Shown piece by piece: positions 7,832 through 15,421 of a stretch of 42,112 nucleotides of DNA; positions within the stretch are counted from its first letter, which is position 1; each line of letters begins with the position of its first letter. The stretch is from JBBQFC01 sp038321615 (GTDB lineage: Bacteria; Bacteroidota; Bacteroidia; Flavobacteriales_D; Cryomorphaceae): the NCBI GenBank assembly GCA_038321615.1, contig JBBQFC010000024.1, positions 1 through 42,112 on the forward strand, read 5' to 3'. The notes under the pieces were generated by a model, which saw only the letters and a list, made by a program, of their open reading frames with translations, ran no database searches and was not told the origin of the DNA. The position numbers were made by a program, and so were the translations under genes.

Positions 7832-8782
7832 ATGAAACTTCCAAAGCCCTTTACTCTACAAGAAATCTGCGGGCTCATAAGCTGCGACTTCATCGGCGAT
7901 CCTGCACATGAAATATTGGGAATCAATGAGATACACATGGTAGAGCCCGGTGATATTGTATTTGTAGATCACCCAAAATATTATGAAAAGGCATTGAATA
8001 GTGCCGCCACAACCATCATCATCAATAAGGAAGTAGCGCCACCTGCGGGTAAAGCGCTCATCCTTCACGAAGACCCATTTCGGATTTTCAACAATCTCAC
8101 CCTTCATTTTAGTCCCAAGCAACTGTGGCACGATACTGCATCAGCGGTCGTTGATTCGTCGGCTAAAATCGCCGCAGGTGTGCCTTTGGGCGTAAATGTG
8201 CAAATCGGCGCCAGGTCTGTGATCCATCCCGGCGTAGTAATTTACGATAACGTAAAGGTTGGCGATGACGTCGAGATTCATTCAGGAACGATCATTGGCT
8301 CGCATGCCTTCTACTACAAGAAATATCCTGAAGGCTTTGTGAAGATGCACAGTTGTGGAAGCGTGGTAATTGAAGATGGTGTGGAGATTGGAGCCGGTTG
8401 CACTGTGGACAAGGGCGTGAGCGGCATAACTCGAATTGGTGCTGGAACAAAAATTGACAATCAGGTGCATATCGGCCATGACACGGTAATTGGCAAGGGC
8501 TGCTTAATTGCTGCGCAGGTGGGTGTAGCCGGATGCGTGGTTATTGAAGATGGGGTAACGCTTTGGGGGCAAGTTGGGGTTCGGAGTGATATTACCTTAG
8601 GTCGAGGCTCAGTGGTACTTGCTCAATCGGGCCTTACGAAGGATTTGGAGCCTGGGAAGGTTTATTTTGGAAGCCCTGCATCGGAATCGAGAGATAAATT
8701 AAAAGAACTGGCCAATACGCGTAAGATTCCCGAAATATTAGCAGATATTGCAGAGCTGAAACGTCGATTGAATGAAGGTTGA
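7832..8782 (+). CDS. lpxD: UDP-3-O-acylglucosamine N-acyltransferase (LpxD-type)
   Basis: 316 residues from the ATG at 7832; an in-frame ATG at 7757 is rejected because it lies upstream of the promoter-like element and adds residues unlike the family. The N-terminal domain (1-100) contains FVDHPKYYEKAL, a uridine-binding-domain signature of LpxD. From about 105 to 275 come left-handed beta-helix hexapeptide repeats (IGAGCTV, IGAGTKI, GKGCLI). The catalytic histidine is probably H216 in HIGHD. LpxD adds the N-linked 3-hydroxyacyl chain in the third step of lipid A synthesis in the cytosol. The protein resembles the second, shorter LpxD-like paralogue common in Bacteroidota, so a paralogue with another acceptor or chain preference is possible. 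The last 11 bases overlap the phosphatase gene. Confidence 0.85.
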   Translation: MKLPKPFTLQEICGLISCDFIGDPAHEILGINEIHMVEPGDIVFVDHPKYYEKALNSAATTIIINKEVAPPAGKALILHEDPFRIFNNLTLHFSPKQLWHDTASAVVDSSAKIAAGVPLGVNVQIGARSVIHPGVVIYDNVKVGDDVEIHSGTIIGSHAFYYKKYPEGFVKMHSCGSVVIEDGVEIGAGCTVDKGVSGITRIGAGTKIDNQVHIGHDTVIGKGCLIAAQVGVAGCVVIEDGVTLWGQVGVRSDITLGRGSVVLAQSGLTKDLEPGKVYFGSPASESRDKLKELANTRKIPEILADIAELKRRLNEG

Positions 8783-10007
8783 ACGGTTAAAAGAACGATT
8801 AAGGTTACGAGACGTAAAGCTGAAATCTCTGCTGGAGATTAGCCGGTCTATCAACAATAATTTATCGACGGTAGATTTGGTGGGAGAGTTTCAATCTGTG
8901 TTAGAGCACCAATTATCGATTCCTCGAGCTGTCCTTTTCACTCGCATTGGTGAGCAATGGCTCTGTAGCATGCAGTATGGATTGGATTTCGATTTGTCGG
9001 GAGAAAATGTGCCTGAGAGATTCGAAGAGCTTGCAGATATTAAACTCTTGCAATCGGATGTTGATGGAGCCTTGCGGTTTTTTGATATCATCATTCCTGT
9101 TCATCACCAAAATAGGCCTTTGGCTTATTTGTTAATAGGAGATACTGACAGCGAAGATTTTGACGTGAGCCCCATTATTAAACATATGAGGTTTATTCAG
9201 ACGCTCGCCAATCTCATTACGGTGGCCATTGAGAACAAAAGCTTAGCCGAGAAAAGTTTGGAGCAAGAACGGATAAAAACGGAGCTGGATCTTGCCGCCG
9301 AAATGCAGAATCTCCTAATCGGGAGTAACAAACAGCGCGCTTTTGAGCACTACGACGTAGCGAGTTTTTACAGGCCACACATGAAAATAGGTGGCGATTT
9401 CTTTGATTTTGTGGAGCTGGAAAATGGCGATGCCTTCTTCTGCGTAGCCGACGTTTCGGGAAAAGGTGTGAGTGCGGCATTCTTGATGGCCACGCTACAA
9501 TCGCATCTCCGCGCCTTGATTATGCACACCAAGTGGGACCTTAAGAGCCTGGTAGCCAACCTTAACCGCAAGATCATTGACACTGTCGATGGTGATCGCT
9601 TTGTAACGATTTTCTTGGGTCATTTCGACCGTAGCGAAGGCATGCTTCACTATGTCAATGCCGGCCATAACCCACCCGTATTTTTTGACGGCTCCACCAG
9701 TTTATTGCTCGAAGAAGGTACGGTAGGTGTGGGCATGCTGAAACAACTACCTTTTGTTAACGCCGGAAAAGTATCCGTCAAGAGTGGCGATATTGTAGTG
9801 TGTTATACCGATGGGGTAGTAGAAATTGAGAATGAAGCGGGCGAAGAATACGGCTATGAAGGGGTTAAGGAATGGGCGGCGCAAGCATACCGCGATCACA
9901 TACCTATGAACGACCTCTTGGCCGGTATAATAACCGACTTGGACCGCTTCCGCGGAAAGAACGATTATTTCGACGATACCGCCTTGCTCTGCTGTAAGTT
10001 TCGCTGA
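8772..10007 (+). CDS. GAF domain PP2C/SpoIIE (RsbU-type) serine phosphatase
   Basis: 411 residues, no membrane segment. A short coiled stretch (1-25) precedes a GAF-like sensory domain (about 25-155), a helical linker (155-185, ELDLAAEMQN, typical of RsbU-type enzymes) and a PP2C domain with GGDFFD (207-212), DVSGKG (227-232), NAGHNPP, YTDGVVE and a terminal DD, so the metal-binding aspartates look intact. Such enzymes dephosphorylate an anti-anti-sigma factor or similar STAS protein in partner-switching pathways. The start lies inside the lpxD stop region (11-base overlap), indicating coupling. No STAS or anti-sigma gene is nearby. The 3' end overlaps the convergent polymerase gene by 43 bases. 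Confidence 0.85.
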   Translation: MKVERLKERLRLRDVKLKSLLEISRSINNNLSTVDLVGEFQSVLEHQLSIPRAVLFTRIGEQWLCSMQYGLDFDLSGENVPERFEELADIKLLQSDVDGALRFFDIIIPVHHQNRPLAYLLIGDTDSEDFDVSPIIKHMRFIQTLANLITVAIENKSLAEKSLEQERIKTELDLAAEMQNLLIGSNKQRAFEHYDVASFYRPHMKIGGDFFDFVELENGDAFFCVADVSGKGVSAAFLMATLQSHLRALIMHTKWDLKSLVANLNRKIIDTVDGDRFVTIFLGHFDRSEGMLHYVNAGHNPPVFFDGSTSLLLEEGTVGVGMLKQLPFVNAGKVSVKSGDIVVCYTDGVVEIENEAGEEYGYEGVKEWAAQAYRDHIPMNDLLAGIITDLDRFRGKNDYFDDTALLCCKFR

Positions 10008-11452
10008 TTGCCAGTATCGCGGTGGTAAATATCAATGGCTACCAATACACTCATCATCGCCCAAATGGGTACGGATGCTTTGTCGGTATCTAAATAATTA
10101 TTAAGCACACCGTGCAAAAAATAGGTCACCAAGCTCAGGATTATTGCCATAGTAAGATCACGCAGATAGCTACCCTTCTCTAGTTTGAAATACAGGGTAA
10201 TACCTACGTACATCGCCATCCCCACTAAAAGGATTACCAGAAGCATACCCAATACGCCTTGCTCCGCGAGCGGGCCTAAGTACTCGCTATGCGCGTTTCC
10301 AGCATCGCCTTGGTTCGTTGAAATGATCGTGCGATCGGAGCTCTTCTGAAAAGTACCGTATTCAAACGCATAAGTGCCGGGGCCAAAACCCCAAAACGGC
10401 TGCTCTTCCCACATGCGCAGCGCACTATTCCAGCGATTTAAACGCTCCAGATTCGATGCATCGCTCGATACGTTAGAGATACTTTGGACGTGCTCGGCCA
10501 GATCGCCCGATGAGTCTTGGCGGTTTTTTTCCAGCCGGTGTGCAATCGTGTCTTGGAGAAAGAAGAGTCCGGTTAATGCCACAGCTGCTCCTGCCAGCAC
10601 CACTCCGAACTTAATACGAAGCCGCATAACAATCCACACACCTAAAGCACCGACTAAACTAACCCAGGCTGCACGTGTGTAGGAATAGATTAGCGCGACC
10701 GTAAAAAGCAGGATAAGACCACCGAAGCATACACGTCGAAATGAGAATCGCCCAGAGTGAAAAAATTCGAGGATCACTAACGGAAACGTAAGCGCTAAGA
10801 GCGCTCCATATATGGTATGGTCTTTAAAAAATGGCCACATAACGGAAAGTCCGGCTTGTTCGCTAAAATTTTGGGATGCGTGATTGAGCACCGTATATGC
10901 CGTTGCCGCCGACATGCCCAAGATGAAGCAGACAATGAAGGTTCGAATGTACTTTGGATCGTTGAAGAAACGGTTGATTAGAAAATACATGCAGACGATG
11001 AACCAAAGTTTCGACAGAAAAAACTTAAAAGAAACCAATGGCAAGCTCGATGCCATGGCAGTAATGGCTGTCCAAGCCAATAAAAGCAAGATTACCTTCG
11101 TGAGTGGATGACGCATCATTCGTCGATCTTCTCTGTAGCCGAGTATCCAGGCAATAATATAAAGTCCAAGAAGCGCAACTAGTAATAGCTCTGAGGGAAG
11201 AGAAATTCCGACGCCCCCTAGGCCTTTCGCATCTTCAATTTGATAGGAAAGAGGCGTTACAAACCCTATGAAAAGCAAGACTTTCGCCGGATAGTATATA
11301 AGTAGATACCCAACTGCGAAAGCTGCTGGCAAGAGGGCAATCGGATAAAATTCAAACGTAAGAGCCACGCCCGTAAGGAGCACCCACACCACACTCGCCC
11401 AACGGATGAAGGTACGGGTGGTCAAAAAATCGATATGGATATTTTTCGTCAA
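9965..11452 (-). CDS. O-antigen ligase/polymerase family membrane protein (Wzy/WaaL type)
   Basis: About 495 residues with at least ten hydrophobic helices. The large periplasmic loop carries the Wzy_C signature: WGFGPGTYAFEYG followed by NAHSEYLGPLAEQGVLG. Such proteins either polymerise undecaprenyl-linked repeat units or ligate polysaccharide to lipid A core. The start is uncertain. The frame extends upstream to 11536, but that overlaps the chain-length gene by 88 bases with non-membrane sequence. A TTG at 11452 overlaps the upstream TGA stop (TTGA) and is my choice. The gene is the last of a leftward polysaccharide unit. Confidence 0.8.
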   Translation of the reverse strand: MTKNIHIDFLTTRTFIRWASVVWVLLTGVALTFEFYPIALLPAAFAVGYLLIYYPAKVLLFIGFVTPLSYQIEDAKGLGGVGISLPSELLLVALLGLYIIAWILGYREDRRMMRHPLTKVILLLLAWTAITAMASSLPLVSFKFFLSKLWFIVCMYFLINRFFNDPKYIRTFIVCFILGMSAATAYTVLNHASQNFSEQAGLSVMWPFFKDHTIYGALLALTFPLVILEFFHSGRFSFRRVCFGGLILLFTVALIYSYTRAAWVSLVGALGVWIVMRLRIKFGVVLAGAAVALTGLFFLQDTIAHRLEKNRQDSSGDLAEHVQSISNVSSDASNLERLNRWNSALRMWEEQPFWGFGPGTYAFEYGTFQKSSDRTIISTNQGDAGNAHSEYLGPLAEQGVLGMLLVILLVGMAMYVGITLYFKLEKGSYLRDLTMAIILSLVTYFLHGVLNNYLDTDKASVPIWAMMSVLVAIDIYHRDTGNQRNLQQSKAVSSK

Positions 11453-12399
11453 GCCTTGCGGAACGAACGCGTTAGTGCAATGTACACCGTTAAGAAGCTG
11501 AGACCCGCCAAAAGCGAAACAGCCACCACTAGCCAACGAACCGGCCGTACCTTTTTATCAGCTACTTCAGGCGCGACCACGACGTCTATATAATTCACGT
11601 CGCGCAAGGACATTTCTCTATTTCTGAGGTATTCTTTTGATAAAAACTCAAAATTGACGCTTTGAAAATAGCTCAAGTTTTGGAGCATGCGAATGGTGCT
11701 TCCTGACTGCTGAGTTTGTGAGAGTAAGTCTTCGATTTCCTTCTTTGCGGCAACACTTCCACCCTTTGCCGCGATGTCTACCAATCCGCGCATCAATTCG
11801 CGGCTTTGACTGCCATATTCGAGTACTCCGCTTTCTAGGCTCAACTTACTAACCGCCGCTTCAATTGAATCGATCGCGGTGCGTTGAAAAGCCATCTGTT
11901 GCGCGTATGATTCAGCCATCAATGAACCGCGCTTGTTCACAGCATCGTTAATTACGGTATTCACCAGGCTCAAAGCATCGTCGGTCATAGCCTTTGCCAC
12001 TTCGGGATCGGCATCAATTACTTCGATTTTTACCGACTCATACTTGGTTTTATTTATACTAAAGTGCTCATTGAAATCGCGTAAAACGGCAAATCGAGAT
12101 CCCGCATCTTCGCGATCGATAGAGTATCGATCGTACAAATTATAGCGATTAATAAGGGTATCGCGCAAAGCACTCGATTCGAAATACTGAAGGAGCTGTT
12201 CTGTTTCAGACTCGTCGCTGTACGAATTGATGTTTACGGGATAAACTATGGCGGTGGACTGATAATCCGGCTGCATAAACATCGGCATGGAAATGACCAC
12301 CCCCACTGCAACGGCTACCACTGCTACTATAATATACGATCGGATGTAAGTTCTAATTAAATCAATCAGGAAGGCAAAAGTGAATTGGTTGGGTTCCAT
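11449..12399 (-). CDS. Wzz-like polysaccharide chain-length determinant
   Basis: 316 residues with the topology of the polysaccharide co-polymerase class: a cytosolic N-terminus, a first membrane helix (about 20-40, rich in Val/Ala), a periplasmic region with heptad-like helices (about 130-260), and a second helix near 288-310. It is short and has no Wzc kinase domain, so it resembles O-antigen Wzz rather than a capsule tyrosine kinase. It sits directly before the Wzy/ligase gene and after the flippase, as expected for a Wzx/Wzy-dependent pathway. A TACTTTTG promoter-like element lies 27 bases upstream, so the wzz-wzy pair may also have its own promoter. Confidence 0.78.
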   Translation of the reverse strand: MEPNQFTFAFLIDLIRTYIRSYIIVAVVAVAVGVVISMPMFMQPDYQSTAIVYPVNINSYSDESETEQLLQYFESSALRDTLINRYNLYDRYSIDREDAGSRFAVLRDFNEHFSINKTKYESVKIEVIDADPEVAKAMTDDALSLVNTVINDAVNKRGSLMAESYAQQMAFQRTAIDSIEAAVSKLSLESGVLEYGSQSRELMRGLVDIAAKGGSVAAKKEIEDLLSQTQQSGSTIRMLQNLSYFQSVNFEFLSKEYLRNREMSLRDVNYIDVVVAPEVADKKVRPVRWLVVAVSLLAGLSFLTVYIALTRSFRKA

Positions 12400-12425
12400 T
12401 CAGAAAGGTTTGAGTAAAAACGACG

Positions 12426-12433
12426 CAAAAGTA
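12426..12433 (-). promoter_or_regulatory. Candidate internal -7 element before the Wzz-like gene
   Basis: TACTTTTG on the minus strand is an exact TAnnTTTG match, 26 bases before the ATG at 12399, in the 57-base gap after the flippase gene. No -33 TTTG seen. Confidence 0.45.
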
Positions 12434-12456
12434 AAAATATTAGCTGGCCGAAAGGG

Positions 12457-13896
12457 TTAACCGCTCTTGAGCGCATCGCGGAGAGCGGCAATATCTAAGA
12501 AACCGCTGACCACGAGCCAAATTGGAGCTAAGCAGAAAGCGATTAGCGCTTGCCAGATGGCCGGGATAGGGAGCAGATTGAGCCCGTAAAGCAGCGAAAA
12601 ATACACCACAGCAAGCAAAACGAATTGCCTGATCATCTTCCAATTCCACCCAAATCGAAACTTTTTGACAACCACAACCATTTGATACAAGCCACAAAAG
12701 AGTTGGGTGACCATAGTAGCTAAAGCAGCGCCAAACGCACCAAAACGGGGAATAAGCAGGACATTCATCACAATATTTACCCCCAAGCCGGTGAGGGCAA
12801 TAATATTCAGCAGTTTGAGGTCGGCGTTTGCGGTAAGCAATGTACCGTAAATGTAAAACCAGCACATTCCAACGAAGGCCAGCATAAGCGCCTGAAACGC
12901 TAGGATTGAATCTGTGCTCACTTCATCAAAGAAGAGAGCCAGAAGCCATTCGCCTTCGAAAAGTACGAAAATAGCTCCCAAGAGTCCGATACCAGTGAGC
13001 AAACGCGAAGCCATTCCCAATATAGGTTTTACGTCTTGTCGTTTTGCAAGTAGTTTAGAATATATTGGCAAGAGCAGGGAAGCAAACAGAAAGGCGAACA
13101 TACTCGCTGCATCGTAAAAACGAAAGCCTTGCGCGTAGTAGCCCACCTGCAAAACCCCTTCATCGTGCAGCTCGCGAAGCATAACTCCATCTACGCGATT
13201 ATAGAGTGCGGCCGACAGCATAAACAAGGCAAAAGGTGCACTTCGGCGCATAATGTACTTTGCGTATTGCCAATCGAAACGCAGCCGCAGCTTATGAATA
13301 TGCTTAGTGAGCATTACAAAAGCAACCATAAGTGTTATCGCGTAAGCAGCCGATTGAAGATAGACGAACCACGCTATCTGAAAAGGTAAATCGAACCAAC
13401 TTCCGTAAAGCAAAAATCCGCAGCATAAGATCAGGATGACCCGATCGAGCACTGAGATAATGCTATCGCGCTTAAATTCATGCAATCCAGCCAAATTGGA
13501 GCGGGCGAATTGAATGAAAGAAACAAGCACCTGATTGAATATAAGTAGCAGGAGAAGCTTAAATTCAAACTCCGACAGGTTTAAAAACAAACCAATTAAA
13601 AGGGTGATTATCGCATACACCAAAGAAAGAAAACCTTTAACGACCAGCAACTTGTCGAAATGACCTTGGAAGGCTTTCTCATTTTGAGAAACACTTCTGT
13701 TTTGATAGTTGTTAATGCCGAAATCGCTGAGTAGATTAAATAAGTAGCTCACATTTAAAAGGAAGAAATAAGTTCCGTAGAGCTCTTGACCAACCGTATT
13801 CTGGACCTGGGCATCTATGCCAAAAATGTACAATGGCTTCACCAGCAAATTGAGAACGACTATTAAACTGAGAGAAGTAAGAAACTTACGCTGCAT
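12457..13896 (-). CDS. Wzx-like polysaccharide flippase (MOP superfamily)
   Basis: 479 residues from the ATG at 13896 (a GTG six codons upstream, at 13914, is an alternative). About 12-14 hydrophobic helices span the protein, with the N-terminal pattern of the MOP polysaccharide transporters (GxxxYGTYFFLLNVSYLFNLL, then DFGINNYQNRSVS). Flippases of this type move undecaprenyl-linked oligosaccharides across the inner membrane to the polymerase. It lies between a glycosyltransferase gene and the Wzz/Wzy genes on the same strand, which supports the role. The donor sugar cannot be inferred. Confidence 0.85.
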   Translation of the reverse strand: MQRKFLTSLSLIVVLNLLVKPLYIFGIDAQVQNTVGQELYGTYFFLLNVSYLFNLLSDFGINNYQNRSVSQNEKAFQGHFDKLLVVKGFLSLVYAIITLLIGLFLNLSEFEFKLLLLLIFNQVLVSFIQFARSNLAGLHEFKRDSIISVLDRVILILCCGFLLYGSWFDLPFQIAWFVYLQSAAYAITLMVAFVMLTKHIHKLRLRFDWQYAKYIMRRSAPFALFMLSAALYNRVDGVMLRELHDEGVLQVGYYAQGFRFYDAASMFAFLFASLLLPIYSKLLAKRQDVKPILGMASRLLTGIGLLGAIFVLFEGEWLLALFFDEVSTDSILAFQALMLAFVGMCWFYIYGTLLTANADLKLLNIIALTGLGVNIVMNVLLIPRFGAFGAALATMVTQLFCGLYQMVVVVKKFRFGWNWKMIRQFVLLAVVYFSLLYGLNLLPIPAIWQALIAFCLAPIWLVVSGFLDIAALRDALKSG

Positions 13897-13970
13897 ATAG
13901 ATTGCTTTCGCCACTCAACATTACGGATAATTTCAGCAGGGAATGATTATGGGGGACAATCGCGCTGTTT

Positions 13971-15095
13971 TCAAGTCTGCACCTTTATTATGCTTTTCCA
14001 TAGAAGATCGGCCGTGGTATCCCAGTTGAACTTTTCCGATCTACTTAAGCCTTTGGTTATCAGCTCTTTTCTAAAATATCGATCTTCGGCTATCTTTTTC
14101 ATAGCATTTGCTATTGCCGTTATATCACCTGCTTCAACCAGTAGAGCCGCTCCACCCGCTACCTCGGGCATACTCGAAGTAGTTGCGGTAATTACTGGAG
14201 TACCAGCTCGAAACGCTTCAATAATCGGAATACCAAAACCTTCAAACTTGCTGACGTACATCAGCGCTTCGGCCGCCCCGTATAGCCGGATGAGTTCTTG
14301 CAAACTTCGGCGACCAAGAAATCGAATATCTTTTGAAAACTGATTGGTTTCCAAAAAATGACTCATTTCACTATTGCGTGCGGTAGATTCTCCAACTACC
14401 AGAAATTGGTAGTTTTCTGAATTGGATTCCCGGAAAAGGGAAAAGGCTTTTAACTGGTTCAACAAATTCTTGCGCGGGTGTATAGCGCCGACAAAAAGAA
14501 AATACGGCTGACCCGAGCTAAATTCGGCTCTCAACGCTTCCTTCGCATCTTTAGCAAAAGGCCGGTAGGATTCGTTCACACCGTTATACACCACATCGAT
14601 TTTCTCTGGATCGATCGAATACGTCGAGACAACATCGGCTTTTGAAAATTCAGAAACTGTTGCAATTCTATTTGCCCGCGCCGCGTATTTTGGAAAGAAA
14701 TACCGAAAATGCCACCGCGGAGCCCAAGGAATATCCAAAGGGGCGTGCTCAAAATTAAGGTCGTGAATCACCGCAATTTGAGGTAGTTTGCTTCGAAGGC
14801 TCAGATATCCATCGGGAGAGAGAAAAAGGTCAGCCTTCAGCTTTTCTAAAAGAGATGGCAGTCGCCACTCGAACCAAATATAGAACAGCAGCGGATGCCT
14901 TGCGGGCGGCGCACAAACGATGCCTTCTACATTGGGCGCATAGATGAAGGAAGGGTCGAATGGACGATCGAAAATGAATAGAAACTGATGCTCAGGGTGG
15001 GCAAGCGCAATCCGACTTAAGGTTTCGTGTGCGAACCAGCCGATGCCTTCTAGCCGATCTTTTAGAAGCAATCGCGTATTTACGGCTATTCTCAT
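13971..15095 (-). CDS. GT4-family glycosyltransferase (GT-B fold)
   Basis: 374 residues, cytosolic or membrane-associated. The N-terminal half starts MRIAVNTRLLL and contains IAVIHDLNFEHAP, common in mannosyltransferase-like GT4 enzymes. The C-terminal donor-binding half has FVGAIHPRKNL (the GxxxxRK phosphate-binding element) and an EX7E motif within KFEGFGIPIIEAFRAGTP. Donor and acceptor are unknown; the context (flippase, chain-length protein and polymerase downstream) points to assembly of a surface polysaccharide. It is the first gene of the unit, with a promoter-like TACTTTCG about 27 bases upstream. Confidence 0.85.
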   Translation of the reverse strand: MRIAVNTRLLLKDRLEGIGWFAHETLSRIALAHPEHQFLFIFDRPFDPSFIYAPNVEGIVCAPPARHPLLFYIWFEWRLPSLLEKLKADLFLSPDGYLSLRSKLPQIAVIHDLNFEHAPLDIPWAPRWHFRYFFPKYAARANRIATVSEFSKADVVSTYSIDPEKIDVVYNGVNESYRPFAKDAKEALRAEFSSGQPYFLFVGAIHPRKNLLNQLKAFSLFRESNSENYQFLVVGESTARNSEMSHFLETNQFSKDIRFLGRRSLQELIRLYGAAEALMYVSKFEGFGIPIIEAFRAGTPVITATTSSMPEVAGGAALLVEAGDITAIANAMKKIAEDRYFRKELITKGLSRSEKFNWDTTADLLWKSIIKVQT

Positions 15096-15121
15096 TCGAT
15101 CGCGGTAGGATTCAAGGCTCG

Positions 15122-15129
15122 CGAAAGTA
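15122..15129 (-). promoter_or_regulatory. Candidate -7 element for the polysaccharide unit
   Basis: TACTTTCG on the minus strand, one mismatch from TAnnTTTG, 26 bases before the glycosyltransferase ATG at 15095. Divergent from the element at 15165. Confidence 0.3.
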
Positions 15130-15164
15130 CGATATTCTCCAAAAAGTCATCAGAAATGATCACT

Positions 15165-15172
15165 TACCTTTG
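15165..15172 (+). promoter_or_regulatory. Candidate -7 element for the DUF5522-hutU unit
   Basis: TACCTTTG matches TAnnTTTG exactly and lies 57 bases before the ATG at 15229. No -33 TTTG. Confidence 0.35.
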
Positions 15173-15228
15173 AAATCGAAGTGCAGAAACACGAACCTTT
15201 TGCCGCAAAAAAACGAACTTTGCAGCCC

Positions 15229-15417
15229 ATGACTAACGAATTCTTTTCATCTGATAAGCGAAGTAATCTGGCCGAAGATGAATACTATTACAGCACGGAA
15301 GGTTTTTTGGTTTTTACCGAAAAATATCTTTTAAAACGCGGATATTGCTGCCAAAATGGCTGTCGCCATTGTCCTTACGGTTTCGATAAATCGAAAGGTA
15401 GAATAATTAAAAAGTAA
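15229..15417 (+). CDS. DUF5522 small cysteine-rich protein
   Basis: 62 residues from the ATG at 15229; a GTG at 15181 would add 16 residues and is less likely. The sequence has EDEYYYSTEGFLVFTEKYLLKRG followed by a CCQNGCRHCPYGF motif with four cysteines and a histidine, suggesting metal binding, and a basic tail. This pattern matches the short DUF5522 family of Bacteroidota, whose role is unknown. It ends 4 bases before the urocanase ATG, so the two are co-transcribed; a functional link to histidine breakdown is inference. Confidence 0.75.
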   Translation: MTNEFFSSDKRSNLAEDEYYYSTEGFLVFTEKYLLKRGYCCQNGCRHCPYGFDKSKGRIIKK

Positions 15418-15421
15418 GCAT

